The position numbers and the translations under genes are program-made. Below the pieces are notes generated by a model that saw only the letters and a program-made list of their open reading frames with translations, did no database searches and had not been told where the DNA came from. Positions 1 through 39,714 of a stretch of DNA of 64,000 bases are shown piece by piece. How positions within the stretch are numbered: position 1 is the stretch's first letter; every line of letters starts with the position of its first letter. Source of the DNA: Lucinisca nassula (Eukaryota > Mollusca > Bivalvia > Lucinida > Lucinidae); contig OY757010.1 of NCBI GenBank assembly GCA_963580285.1, forward strand, positions 153,036,714 to 153,100,713, read 5' to 3'.

Positions 1-40
1 AAAGAGCATGTGTTTTCACACCTCATCATTAATCACATGA

Positions 41-270
41 TTAGACCATTGTATGTGGGAAATCCCTAAAGGGGTACCTTGGCCAACAGTGCAGGCCCAG
101 ATCAGATGCCGCAGAACGCAGTGTCTGATCAGGGCCTGCACTATTTGCTAACAGAACTTTACGTAAAAAATTGAATAAAAATGAAAATATAGGCCTGACA
201 CCCCTTATATGACAAATGGACTTGTCCAAGATATAGCAATGGAAGAGTCCACTAGAATACAATGGGTTAA
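41..270. mobile_element. MITE-A variant (TTAA-type, hairpin core)
   Basis: The ends are imperfect inverted repeats: CCATTGTATGTGGG on the left and its near reverse complement before the TTAA at 267. The middle carries the CAGTGCAGGCCCAGATCAGA hairpin core and its mirror half. A second copy of this variant, in the opposite orientation, lies at 43969-44198. Non-coding. Confidence 0.7.
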
Positions 271-369
271 TGGGTCAAACCAAATAAACAATATGATTGA
301 TGGTATTGATCACAACAGGTAAAACTTATAATCAACTCTTATTGAAATTTCCATTCAAACTACATCTTC

Positions 370-384
370 CTCTCTCTCTCTTCT

Positions 385-426
<42 letters not shown>
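370..426. repeat. (CT)n microsatellite
   Basis: An almost pure CT run with two short TTCTCTCTTC interruptions. The flanks (about 290-360 and 430-515) look like a diverged duplication of each other: both read TGATTGAT...TATTGATC/TAGATCAAAACAG and later CATTCAAA(C/G)TACAT. Confidence 0.9.
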
Positions 427-427
<1 letters not shown>

Positions 428-428
<1 letters not shown>

Positions 429-1029
429 GGAGTTGATTGATTAACGGTATAGATCAAAACAGAAAATATTCCTATTAATTCCTAATTTTACATTGTCATT
501 CAAAGTACATGTTCTTCGAACTATTATCTTCCCGGATTCTCTCTATATATACAAAGGATGAGCGGGAAATGGTTTGGGGGTGAAATGACTAGGGTTTGGG
601 GGTGAAACAACTAGGGACCAAAAAGGGGGGCGAAACATCTTGTTACCCAGCATGACATCGGTACTATCGGTAGGTTGGATGGACCGATTTGGATTTCATA
701 ATTTATTTAGCCCAAATTCTGACCATGCCCCTGCAAAGTAGGGACATGCTGATGGTGTTTTGTTTGTAAATGCATTCAAAATCGGTATTATATAATACCC
801 ACATGAATGTCAAACTTGGAAACGAAATTTACGTTAATTGTGCCTTTGGCAGTGAAAACATCGATGCTTCCTTTGAAGATTATTGCAATATTTGGCTTCT
901 ATGAAGCTTCCGGTTTACAAAATGATTTTGTTTTACGCCAGTTTTACAAAAAGGTTTTGGGATTTTTTTTTTTTGTTGATTTTAGAGGGAAATGAGCAAA
1001 ACGGGACACAAACTGACAAAGAAAAGTCT
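428..1029. other. No gene seen; weak short repeats
   Basis: No gene, RNA or clear transposon seen. At 568-645 a roughly 24-bp unit containing TTTGGGGGTGAAA is repeated two or three times. Short ORFs here have no recognisable domain. Confidence 0.5.
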
Positions 1030-1112
1030 TTTGTACCGGTACAGGCAAAAGCGAACCGCGGTACGATATTTATTTTTGGCGAACTGCGGTATATCGTTGC
1101 ACCCCTAGTCAG
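1030..1112. mobile_element. Possible hAT-like transposon end (fragment)
   Basis: Read on the minus strand, the right edge is CTAGGGGTGCAACGATATA followed by CCGCAGTTCGCC, which resembles hAT terminal repeats of the CAGGGGTGCAACGATA kind. A second CCGCGGT(A/T)CG block lies about 50 bp inside. I see no matching opposite end, so this is a fragment at best. Confidence 0.35.
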
Positions 1113-1224
1113 TCTAAACCATGTTTCTCTATGATCTGATTGGGCTTTGGCCACATCTGTGCCGCTCTTTGTAGAAATATTTTTCAGCTTTAAAGGTTTG
1201 CCCAATATACCCAGTAAGCATTTT

Positions 1225-1834
1225 TATGCCCCCGCCATTCATATAGCGTTGCCCCTCTCCGTGCGTCCGAAACTTAAACGCAGTCAATAACTTTCTTATT
1301 TCTGGATGGATTTTGAAATTACTTTGTAGAAATGTTAACCATCATGAGACGATGTGTCACATGCAAAACCCAGGTCCGTACCTCCAAGGTCAAGATCATA
1401 CTTAGAGGTCAAAGGTAAAAAAAAGGTCTGAAACTTAAACGCAGTCAATAACTTACTTATTTCTGGATGGATTTTGAAATTACATGTACTTTGAAGAAAT
1501 GTTAATCATCATGAGACGATGTGTCGCGTGCAAACCCAGATCTGTACCTCCAAGGTCAAGGTCATACTTAGAGGTCAAAGGTCGAAACTTAAACGCAGTC
1601 AATAACTTTATCTCTGGATGGATTTTGAAATTACTTGGCAGAAATGTTGGCCATCATGAGACAATCTACCCCACACAAAACCAAGGTCCTTACCTCCAAG
1701 GTCAAGGTCATACTTAGAGGTCAAATGTGAAAAAAGTGTCCAAAATTTAAACGGTCAATAACTTTCTATGGATGAATACAAACATAGACATATTTACAGG
1801 CGGGGGCATCCGTGTCCTATGGACGCATTTCTAG
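1225..1834 (+). mobile_element. HEL-1: Helitron/Helentron-like element with internal tandem units
   Basis: Starts with TATGCCCCCGCC and ends with GGCGGGGGCAT, a GTGTCCTATGGACGC hairpin and a terminal CTAG. In between are about 3.5 copies of a 140-170 bp unit holding the motifs CAATAACTTTCTTATTTCTGG, GAGACGATGTGT and AGAGGTCAAAGGT. No target duplication is visible. Hairpin plus CTAG at the 3' end and internal tandem units fit the known layout of Helitron-derived non-autonomous elements; the class call is inference. Confidence 0.6.
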
Positions 1835-2074
1835 TTTGACTATTAAATGAGATGCAAAGAATGTAAATAAACTTAATTTTTCTGCTGTTCATGAAAGTAT
1901 GAAGACAGTGGCATTTAATTTGGTTGCCACCAGGGCTCGAGAAAATGTCGGTTTGCCGGTTCCGGACCGATTTTGGTTTCCTTAAACCGATTTTGACTTC
2001 AGAAGAAGATTAAAAAATCAGTCCATAGTTCAATAACTTGCCACTGCATTCAGCAGAAAAATAATATTCATTTC
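1835..2074. other. No gene seen
   Basis: Spacer between two transposons. It contains a short duplicated phrase, ACCGATTTTGG/ACCGATTTTGAC, at 1965-2000. No coding or RNA signal seen. Confidence 0.5.
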
Positions 2075-2302
2075 TTAACCCATTTAATACCAGAAACCCC
2101 AAAACGGGTACCCTGGCAAAGAGTGCAGGCCCAGATCAGACGCCGCAGAATGCGGCATCTGCTCAGGGCCTCCATTGTTTGCTAATAGTTTAGTCATTTT
2201 CCAATAAATTTTGATGAAAACACAACCTGACACCCCTAAATTTTGAAATGAACTCCTGCTATATATAAGGAGGATGATTCCATTTGGTACATAAAGGGTT
2301 AA
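2075..2302 (+). mobile_element. MITE-A, complete copy
   Basis: Bounded by TTAA on both sides. The ends TTAACCCATTTAATACC and GGTACATAAAGGGTTAA are inverted repeats of about 17 bp. The centre is the shared hairpin core with AGATCAGACGCCGCAG. TTAA duplication plus CCC ends is piggyBac-like. It has no coding capacity, so it must be moved in trans. Confidence 0.85.
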
Positions 2303-2377
2303 ATAAATAACAATTCAGGCTCCCTTTTAGTTTTCACCTCCTCAGTTTCATTTTATTATATTTATTTATTTATTTTT

Positions 2378-3732
2378 AGCTCAACTGTCACGTAGTGACA
2401 AGGTGAGGTTTTGTGATCAAATTTTTGTCCGTCTTGCGTGCGTGCGTCCATCCTTAAACAATTTCTAATAAGTATATCTCTACTACCCCATGTCCAATCT
2501 TGATCAACTTTCATGAGAAGGATCATCAGGTAGGGGGAAAGGCTGCAGAAGGTTTTTGGGCTCATCAGATTGGAACTCTGGTTGCCATGGCAACATATAG
2601 CTCCCATAGACTTACAATGGGAAACATTTAAAAAATCTTCTCTGAAACCACAGGGCCCAGAGCTTAGATATTTAGCTTGTATTAATGTCAAGTGGTCACC
2701 TACATAAATCCTGCCAATCATGCCCCTGGGGTCCAAATTAGCCACACCCCGGGGCCCCTTAGCTCCCATAGACTTATAATGGAAAAAAAGCTTCAAAAAT
2801 CTTCTCTGAAACCACAGGGCCCAGAGCTTAGATGTTTAATTTAGTATGTAGCAATGGCAAGTGGTCACCTACATAAATCCTGCCAATCATGCCCCTGGGG
2901 TCCAAATGGGCCCCAACCCGGGGCCCCTTAGCTCCCATAGACTCATAATGGAAAAAAGCTTCAAAAATCTTCTTCTCGGAAACCACAGGGCCCAAAGCTT
3001 AGATATTTAGTGTGCAGCAACGCAATGGGTCACCTACATAAATCCTGCCATCATGTCCCTGGGGTCCAAATGGGCCACATCCCGGGGCCCCTTAGCTCCC
3101 ATAGGCTCATAATGGAGAAAATAGCTTCAAAAATCTTCTTCTCTGAAACCACAGGGCCCAGAGCTTAGATATTTTGTATGTAGCAACGGCAAGTGGTCAC
3201 CATGCCCCTGGGGTCCAAATGGGCCACACCCCGGGGCACTTTAGCTCCCATAGACTAATAATGGAAAAAAGCTTCAAAAATCTTCTCTGAAACCACAGGG
3301 CCCAGAGCTGAGATATTTAGCATGCAGCAACGGCAAGTGGTCACCTACATAAATCCTGCCAATCATGCCCCTGGGGTCCAAATGGGCCACGCCCCGGGGC
3401 TCCATGGCTCCCATAGACTCATAATAGAGAAAAGCCTCAAAAATCTTCTTCTCTGAAACTGTGAAGCACAGAGCTTAGATATTTAGCATCTAGCAACATA
3501 AAATTGTCACCTACATAAATCCTGCTAACCCTGACCCTGGAGTCCAAATGGGCCACGCCCCAGGGCCCCTTAGCTCCTATAGACTTATAAAGGAAAAAAA
3601 CTTCAAAAATCTTCTTCTCCGAAGCCATAAAGCCCAGAGCTTAGATATTTAGTGTAGCAATGTCAAGTGGTCTCCTACACTAATGATTTTCTGGTATACA
3701 GGTGAGCGATATAGGGCCATCGGGCCCTCTTG
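2378..3732 (+). mobile_element. HEL-2: Helitron-like element with seven ~165-bp units
   Basis: Begins AGCTCAACTGTCACGTAGTGACA (a hairpin around GTCACGTAGTGAC) and a GTCCGTCTTGCGTGCG tract. Ends with an AGGGCCATCGGGCCCT hairpin and CTTGTTTT. Inside, GGGCCCAGAGCTTAGAT recurs at 2653, 2817, 2988, 3154 and 3298, then in decayed form near 3466 and 3631. Spacing is 144-171 bp. Non-coding. Confidence 0.65.
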
Positions 3733-3889
3733 TTTTAGAATGATTTCACTTAGATTCAAAACCCAGCAGACAGTTTAAGTTCCAAATAAGCAAAGTGTAA
3801 ACAACACATATTGCCCAAAATTGTTAAATGAAATTCATTCGCCAGGACCTTTTATATGTTAAGTTAGTCCCTAGCTCCCAACAAAAGAG
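3733..3889. other. No gene seen
   Basis: Short unassigned stretch between HEL-2 and the reverse-transcriptase remnant. Possibly an outer part of the same decayed retrotransposon. Confidence 0.4.
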
Positions 3890-5620
3890 GTCGAAGCTAC
3901 TCTGTCTTCTGCACCTTCCCCTGAGGAAATGATATAATTTGGAAGGGCATTCTAATCTCTAAGCATGATTAAGCAGCATTTTGTGGCGAGGTAACTGGAA
4001 TCTAATACCCCATTTGCATTCATCATTCGCATCTATATCTTTCTGAAGTTTCAGACATTCACTGAGACAACTGCATCTTTGCGGTAGCGATAGCGGGGAC
4101 ATATTGTTTTTGCCCTGTCTGTTTGTTTGTTGGTTTGTACGTGGACAACTTTAACGTTGGCCATAACTTTTGAACCGTTTGAGATAGAGCTTTCATATTT
4201 GGCCTGAAGGTTCCTTGTGACAAGACCTTCACATTCATGCAAAAAAATTTGAGCTGTGACCTTGACCTTTGACCTACTTAAAAGAAAAAAATAACATTGG
4301 TCATAACTTATGAACCTCTTGAGATACAGCCTTCATATTAAGCATGTATGTTCCTTGTGGCAAAAGCTTTACATTCATGCAAAAAATTTTGACCTGTGAC
4401 CTTGACCTTGACCTTTGACCTACTTAAAATAAAAAAATAACATTTTGGTCATAACTTTCGAACCGTTTGAGATAGAGCCTTCATATTTTGCATGTAGCTT
4501 CCTTGTGACAAGAGCTTTACATTCACACAAAAAATTTTGACCTGTGACCTTGACCTTGACCTTTGACCTACATAAAAGAAAAAGTTAACATTGGTCATAA
4601 CTTTTGAACCGTTTGAGATACAGCCTTCATATTTAGCATGTATGTTCCTTGTGACAAAAGCTTAACATTCATGTCAAAAAATTTGACCTGTGACCTTGAC
4701 CTTGACCTTTGACCTACTTAGAATAAAAAATAATATTTTGGTCATAACTTTTGAATGGTTTGAGATAGAGCCTTCATATTTTGCATGTAGGTTCCTTGTG
4801 ACAAGAGCTTTACATTCACACAAAAAAATTTGACCTGTGACCTTGACCTTTGACCTACATAAAAGAAAAATTTAACATTGGTCATAACTTTTGAACCGTT
4901 TGAGATACAGCCTTCATATTAAGCATGTATGTTCCTTGTGACAGACGCTTTACATTCATGCAAAATTTTGACATGTGACCTTGACCTTTGACCTACTTAA
5001 AAAAATAAACATTTTTGGTCATAACTTTCGAACCATTTGGGATAGAGCTTTCATATTTGGCATGTAAGTTCCCTGTTATTAGAGCTTTTCATACATGCAA
5101 AATCTTTGGACCATGACCTTGACTTTTGACCTACTTAAAAGAAAAAATAAAATTGTTCATAACTTTTGAACCGTTTAAGATAGAGCCTTAATATTTGGCA
5201 TGTAGGTTCCTTGTGACAATAGCTTTACATTCAATTAAATTTTTTTGACCTGTGACCTTGACCTACTTTAAAGAAAAAATATTATTGTTCATAACTTTTG
5301 AACCATTTAAGATAGAGCTTTCGTATTTGGCATGTAAGTTTCTTGTGTCAAGGGCTTCCCACACAAACAAAAATCTTGAACTGTGAGCAACTTTGAATAA
5401 AAAATGACCATGCCCGGGGACATGTTCGTGTTTCACTAACACATCTTGTTCTAGTAGCAAACACAGCCATCTGCTAATGGTTATTCCTGAGCCACTGTCA
5501 TTGCAAATGTCATTAATGTACAGGGAGAACAACAATACTGGTAGACCAAGAATAGTTCCTTATGGGACACCAGATATTACTGGAGCCCACTCCAAAATTT
5601 CACCATTAACAGCAAGTACC
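3890..5620 (-). pseudogene. Non-LTR retrotransposon reverse transcriptase, broken and split
   Basis: Two minus-strand blocks, 5620-5455 and then 4079-3890, read together as the middle of a non-LTR (jockey/CR1/L2-type) reverse transcriptase. The first block gives SGVP-stop-GTILGLPVLLFSLYIND, matching the family's SGVPQGS.LGP..F.LYINDL block. The catalytic FADD position reads LADG. The second block gives CLKLQKDIDA followed by KWGIRF, the usual stretch after the catalytic site. Defects: an in-frame stop where the family has Q, loss of the second catalytic Asp, further frameshifts, and HEL-3 inserted between the blocks. It cannot be active. The family-level name is uncertain; the RT call is firm. 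Confidence 0.75.
4080..5454 (+). mobile_element. HEL-3: Helitron-like element carrying DR1-type arrays
   Basis: Starts near a GCGGGGACATATTG block and a CTGTCTGTTTGTTTG tract. Ends CCCGGGGACATGTTCGTG, hairpin GTGTTTCACTAACAC, then CTTGTTCTAG. Inside are about nine units of 138-148 bp with the phrase CATAACTTTTGAACCGTTTG and a run of TGACC-type hexamers. TGACCTTTGACCT, the complement of a perfect AGGTCA direct repeat with one spacer, occurs at 4263, 4409, 4557, 4703, 4844 and 4982. The element splits a reverse transcriptase whose reading resumes across it, confirming it is an insertion. Confidence 0.7.
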
Positions 5621-5789
5621 GGTATACGAAAAATACTCAATCGATTTTGGTAAATACCCAATTCAGTTTCAAAAATAATTTGAAATTCCCAATTCAAAAT
5701 GAAGTTACTCAATTTAAAGTGGTAAGTAAAAAATCAATGTATAAAAAATAACTAAGGCACTGACACTGTTGATCATTCATTTTGCAAAT
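5621..5789. other. No gene seen
   Basis: AT-rich spacer with a loosely repeated AATTC/CAATTCA(A/G) motif. No gene, RNA or transposon end that I can support. Confidence 0.4.
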
Positions 5790-7290
5790 TTGAATAAATA
5801 CATTTTATCAAGTAATTTGATTGGTTGGTTGTCAGGTATGGGTGTGACTAAATTATTTATTGAGCAGGATAAGATTAATCCTTTCTGTCATGTAGACTCC
5901 TACAGATACCTATACAGTGAAGATCCAGATGAGTGTGTGACAAAATTTATTGAGCAGGATAAGATTAATCCTTTCTGGCCTGTAGACTCCTACAGATACC
6001 TATACAGTGAAGATCCAGATGAGGGTGTGACAAAATTTATTGAGCAGGATAAGATTAATCCTTTCTGGCCTGTAGACTCCTACAGATACCTATACAGTGA
6101 AGATCCAGATGAGGGTGTGACAAAATTTATTGAGCAGGATAAGATTAATCCTTTCTGGCCTGTAGACTCCTACAGATACCTATACAGTGAAGATCCAGAT
6201 GAGGGTGTGACAAAATTTATTGAGCAGGATAAGGTTATCCTTTCTGACCTGTAGACTCCTACAGATACCTATACAGTGAAGATCCAGATGAGTGTGTGAC
6301 AAAATTTATTGAGCAGGATAAGGTTATCCTTTCTGACCTGTAGACTCCTACAGATACCTATACAGTGAAGATCCTGATGAGTGTGTGACAAAATTTATTG
6401 AGCAGGATAAGGTTATCCTTTCTGACCTGTAGACTCCTACATATACCTTTACAGTGAAGATCCTGATGAGGGTGTGGCAAAATTTATTGAGCAGGATATA
6501 GAGGATATTTGATTTTTTTCAGAGTAAGATTGATTTTTATTTCACCGAATGAACACCGAAAGAAGTATTTTCAGGAATGGAGAAGCCATGAGTGAAAATA
6601 ATTCTTTTGGTGTTCATGAGTGAAATAAAAATTTATCTTACACTGAAAAAAATCAAATTTTCTGTTTCTTTCATGCTTTAAATTGTAATTTGTAATGCAA
6701 TGTCAAACCGTCAGCCATCATCACAGAGAACAAACTTTTTCCAGGGCCATTTCGCGTCGATTTAGAGGTGTTCAGTGTGTTTACTGGGTATAACATCGGG
6801 TGTAAACTGATTGTTTGCACCTGGAAAACAGCTTGGAATATAACTTTATGAAATGGACCTATTGAAATTTGCATTTAAATAATACCTGCAGTTGCTAAGT
6901 TTGTCTGGCGTCGCTCGCATTATTTACATTGCATAGGTGCTAAAAGTGACGTCATCAACGTCCTGATGACGTGAAAACGTGCGTGAGGTAATTTATGGCA
7001 CCAATTTATAACGTTTAGCTTAATGACATCAAACAAAGAGAAACTATTTGTTATTTTTGGATGATACGTCAAATTCACCAACAGTGAAAATAGAAATCGT
7101 ATTTTCACTGTTTGAAACAGTGACAATATCGATTTTGATTTCACAGAGAAATCTCTATATTTCATTGAAAAGCATGTAAGAAAAGGTTAATCCTTTCTGG
7201 CCTGTAAACTCTTACAGATACGTATACAGTGAAGATCCAGATGAGGGTGTGGCAAAATTTATTGAGCAGGATAATGGTTAACCCTCTCTG
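5790..7290 (+). repeat. 90-bp tandem repeat derived from a MITE-B end, interrupted
   Basis: TGAGCAGGATAAG recurs at 5861, 5951, 6041, 6131 and 6221 (exactly 90 bp apart), then at 88-91 bp spacing to about 6490. One more unit lies at about 7185-7280 beyond an inserted element. The first unit continues directly from the right half of a MITE-B (GGTGTGACTAAATTA...GAGCAGGATAAG), so the array was seeded by the MITE end plus flank. The 161-residue ORF over it (5769-6254) is this repeat read in one frame, not a gene. Confidence 0.85.
6498..7170. mobile_element. Unclassified element with internal hairpin inserted in the 90-bp array
   Basis: Interrupts the array at GGATA. The left part (about 6510-6656) folds as a long imperfect hairpin: ATTTGATTTTTTTCAGAGTA pairs with the complement near 6637-6656, and TGAACACC pairs with GGTGTTCA. 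The right part has a second inverted pair around CAGTGAAAATAG...ATTTTCACTG (7083-7108). Ends ATATAGAGGATATTT and AAATCTCTATATTTC are partly inverted. Confidence 0.5.
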
Positions 7291-7299
7291 ACTTGTAAA

Positions 7300-7390
7300 T
7301 GCCTATAAAGATATCAGATGTCTGCGGCGTCTTTCTGAGGTGTCTGATCTGGGACTGCACTGTTTGCCGATGTCCCAAAAAGGGATGAAA
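7300..7390 (-). mobile_element. Hairpin-core MITE fragment ('GGGACATCGG' type)
   Basis: Contains GTCTGATCTGGGACTGCACTG and then TTTGCCGATGTCCCAAAAA. The same block, reversed, is duplicated at about 60908-61065. One arm only. Confidence 0.55.
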
Positions 7391-7431
7391 GGTTGATGTC
7401 TGAGATAGGAATATTGATTGCATTTTTAATG

Positions 7432-8601
7432 GTACCGTAAAATCTCTGTTAGAAGCCCATGCTCTAATAAAGGCCCATCCCCCGATTTTGATGTTAAAAT
7501 GGCGATTTTTGGGCCAATTCTCAGAAAAATACCAGCCTCTAATAAACGCCCACTGGAAAAATCAACAAAAAACGATCTTTCCTTATGCTGAAAGTTTCCG
7601 AATTTGCTTTCTGTATTGCCGAACGCACAAGTCTTTTTTTCTCTCATGGTCCAAATAAATGATAAACACAGGGAATTTCCAGTCCTCCACCTTGAACAAA
7701 AGTCCCTTCTGCAGCGGAGCGTGGGCCTCCGGTACTTTTGGCTGTGATCTGAACGATACTGCCGTCCTTGTACAAAATTGTCAAAGGCTAACATACACCT
7801 TCCGGAATACGTCCGACAGTAGTATCACTTTTCTTCACAATGATTGCACTGTCACTATGCTGATTGTCAGGCTCTAAGAAACAATCCAAAATAAGAAATC
7901 CTGTAAATGTGGTGACCTTTAATAACAGATTTGACCAACACGATCTTGCTCACAGCCATCATGTGTTTGACGCATGTTTACCTCACATCAAAGGCGGCAC
8001 CGCAGGGTTTTTCCCGCAGAAATTTTAGAGCCAGCGTTTATCAACATGTGGTTATTAGGTCTGATCAATAAATAATGAGCGTCAACAGCAGAACAGGCGA
8101 AATGATGCTAGTGAAAAGGAAGTCAGCTACATGACAGACAGAGAGGAAAGCCTTACCTCCGATGTTGGTTTATAGGAACTTTTTTGTGACACTGCCTTGT
8201 AATGGTGGGAACAAATTTTTTATGTGTTTCTGCCATTTTTGACACGAAACGAGAAAAATGTTATATGATACTTGCTATAGTGAAGATAGAACAAGTGTTT
8301 GTTTTTTTTTGTTTGTTTGATTTGAGGTTTAACGTCCCTGTTAACACTGTACAGGTCAATTTGGAGACATTGCTTCCAATTTTGTGGACTGTTACCCGAC
8401 GAGTCGTGTCTGAAGAAGTAAATTGTATCACCAGTCATTTTTTGAGAAACAAGATGGCGGCCATATGAAAGAATCTGATCGTTTTGGACCGTCATATGTG
8501 ACTTGCATGTTTCTATAGCCTCTAATAAACGCCCAGCCCCCTCCTCATGAAAGGTAATGATTCTAACAAACGCCCGGGCGTCTATTAGAGATCTTACGGT
8601 A
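7432..8601. mobile_element. CCGTA element 1, ~1.17 kb non-autonomous TIR transposon
   Basis: Left end TACCGTAAAATCTCTGTTAG, right end CTATTAGAGATCTTACGGTA: inverted repeats of about 20 bp with TA flanks. Just inside, CTCTAATAAA(G/C)GCCCA phrases repeat directly near both ends. No transposase ORF is recognisable; the 122-residue minus-strand ORF at 7426-7794 runs through the terminal repeat. A SINE-M fragment is inserted at 8296-8405. TA target and end structure suggest Tc1/mariner-pogo mobilisation (inference). Confidence 0.7.
8296..8405 (-). mobile_element. SINE-M, truncated copy
   Basis: Minus-strand 3' part only: TTTGATTTGAGGTTTAACG, CAACACTGTA-like, GGAGACATTGCTTCCAATTT and TTACCCGACGAG. 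It lies inside CCGTA element 1 and shows the element was still being hit after insertion. Confidence 0.75.
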
Positions 8602-8822
8602 TATGATTCAATGAATTAATATGTCGAACGAACTTTATGAGGGTCTCAAAGTGTCACATTGTATTTGTAATGGGTTTTTGTGACCTGCCGACTTTTCGAG
8701 AAAAACAATGTCATTTTTCTATGCCATTGTATTACACGCAGGGGATTTTTTTACCGTTTTCTGGGTGAAAAAAGTGCGTGGTATACACAGGGAATTACGG
8801 TATTATATACAGACAGTGAAGC
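8602..8822. other. No gene; fragment of another CCGTA-type end
   Basis: At 8731-8803, TACACGCAGGGG...GTGGTATACACAGGGAATTACGGTAT is a short CCGTA-type terminal fragment. The rest is unassigned. Confidence 0.45.
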
Positions 8823-9023
8823 ATACCAACATATAGGGTAAGTATTTTGTGATAATTGGAGTATAAATTTTGTCAGTTCTCTATAAAATCCTATGTTGTG
8901 GGTATTCATTAGAACCGCCTCACAGAGGCGGTTCTAATGAGTACCCACAACATAGGTTTTTAGGGAGAAATAAGGCAAACTATCCTTCATTTATCACAAA
9001 ATACTTAACTTATCTGTTGGTAT
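8823..9023. mobile_element. FB fold-back element, complete ~200-bp palindrome
   Basis: Two arms of about 100 bp meet at GAACCGCCTCACAGAGGCGGTTC. The arms share TACCCACAACATAGG, then ATTTTGTGATAA / TTATCACAAAAT, and outer ACCAACATA / TGTTGGTA. Central 50 bp is almost perfect. Related copies are at about 13600, 14505, 28225, 32715, 33050, 36833, 42755, 58399 and 60034. Confidence 0.85.
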
Positions 9024-38545
<29,522 letters not shown>

Positions 38546-38857
38546 CCTAGTGTAAATAGGAACTGAAAATTATATTTGTACATATGAACCACTGGGTAGA
38601 ACAATCAACCTCATGGCTGTTTTGACCAAGGTTAGATAGAGAGTGTGTGAGTGTGTCTGCATAGAATATTTGATGTGTTGTGTGAAATGTATCATTTTCA
38701 GAGTATGCCGACAGCATATATGTTGAAGATGATAACTTGAGAGAAAATTTGATAAGGCAGTCATGAGGCTGGTTTTCTTGATGAGGGTCCAGGTGAGAAT
38801 GAGGGCATGGTTTAAGGTACTGAAGAGAATCACCATGGTAGGAGGATTAAAGGAGGA
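38546..38857 (+). other. RAB14: Proximal 3' UTR of RAB14 (inferred)
   Basis: Unique-looking DNA directly after the stop, with TGTGTGAGTGTGTC and no transposon. A variant poly(A) signal, ATTAAA, lies at 38846-38851, just before a MITE-G. Use of this site is not shown by the sequence. Confidence 0.4.
38846..38851 (+). terminator. Candidate proximal poly(A) signal ATTAAA
   Basis: About 300 nt after the stop codon. Downstream ACTTTAACCTTTTAG is only mildly T-rich. Weak candidate; the canonical AATAAA is absent for several kilobases outside transposons. Confidence 0.25.
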
Positions 38858-39085
38858 CTTTAACCTTTTAGCACTCTCTAGGCTAATTTAGCAGACGACA
38901 AATTGTTGATATTTTTCTGACTTTTCCCAGAAAACAGGGGCTTTACATCTCATTCAAATTGTCTCCATAGGAGACAATTTGCATGAGATATCAAATCCTG
39001 TTTCCTGTGAAAATTACCGTAGGAAAATATTTCAAAATGTCGTCTGCTGCAAAAAAAATTCCAAGCATGCAGAGTGTTAAAATAA
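38858..39085. mobile_element. MITE-G, complete copy
   Basis: Left AACCTTTTAGCACTCT...GGCTAATTTAGCAGACGAC, right GTCGTCTGCTGC...CAAGCATGCAGAGTGTTAAAAT. Centre CAAATTGTCTCCATAGGAGACAATTTG is a near-perfect hairpin. Same family at 63055-63252. Confidence 0.8.
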
Positions 39086-39471
39086 GTTTTGATGCAGAAG
39101 TGAGTACTTATAGTTTGGGTGAGTTGGTACACCTCCAGAGGAGATGTTTGATTGTGAACCATTTTCTTCCCTTCTGACAAGGGGTCTTGCTGGTTGTCCC
39201 TATTTGAGAATGGGGGCAAATTGTTTTTCATTCTTGGCAGATAATTTATCTGAAATCTCAAGCCAAAGTAATCAAAGTACTGACAGCACTGTTGGGTTGA
39301 TTATCTCGAGTAGACGACCGAAAATGATCCTCAACAGGACTGTTTGTTTTACCCTTCACTTCCTGTATTTTAAGCAAATAGTGTAGACCTTGATCAGATG
39401 GTACTTTCTGTGGTGTCTAATCTGGATCTGCCAGTGTTCAGCACATGAGCCAAGTCTGTGGCTTAACTTTT
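39086..39471. other. Downstream DNA, mostly unassigned
   Basis: Contains half a hairpin core at about 39378-39435 (AGTGTAGACCTTGATCAGAT ... GTCTAATCTGGATCTGCCAG). No gene seen. Confidence 0.4.
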
Positions 39472-39579
39472 CTCAAACAGTGTAGGCCCTGATCAGACCC
39501 ACATTCTGCAACATCTGATCTGGACGTGCACTGTTTGCCAGGGTACCCATTTTGGGGTTTCTGGTACAAAATGGGTTAA
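39472..39579 (-). mobile_element. MITE-A, truncated
   Basis: CAAACAGTGTAGGCCCTGAT, CATTCTGCAACATCTGATC, TACAAAATGGGTTAA. One end and the core only. Confidence 0.75.
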
Positions 39580-39714
39580 GGGTTGATAGTAGGTAACAAC
39601 TAATTCCAGAGTAATCTCCCCTGGAAGTGGATCATTTGCCATATTGAATTCAGGCCAGCTTATGAGAAAAGGGTACTAATTTCACCAGTGACAGCAAAGG
39701 TTCATGAAGTGTCA

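Noticed and set aside
5769..6254. 161-residue ORF with four near-identical 30-residue repeats
   Set aside because: It is the 90-bp tandem array read in a frame without stops; later units of the same array break the frame, and the array derives from a MITE-B end.
7426..7794. 122-residue minus-strand ORF
   Set aside because: Starts in the body of CCGTA element 1 and ends through its terminal repeat; no transposase motif.
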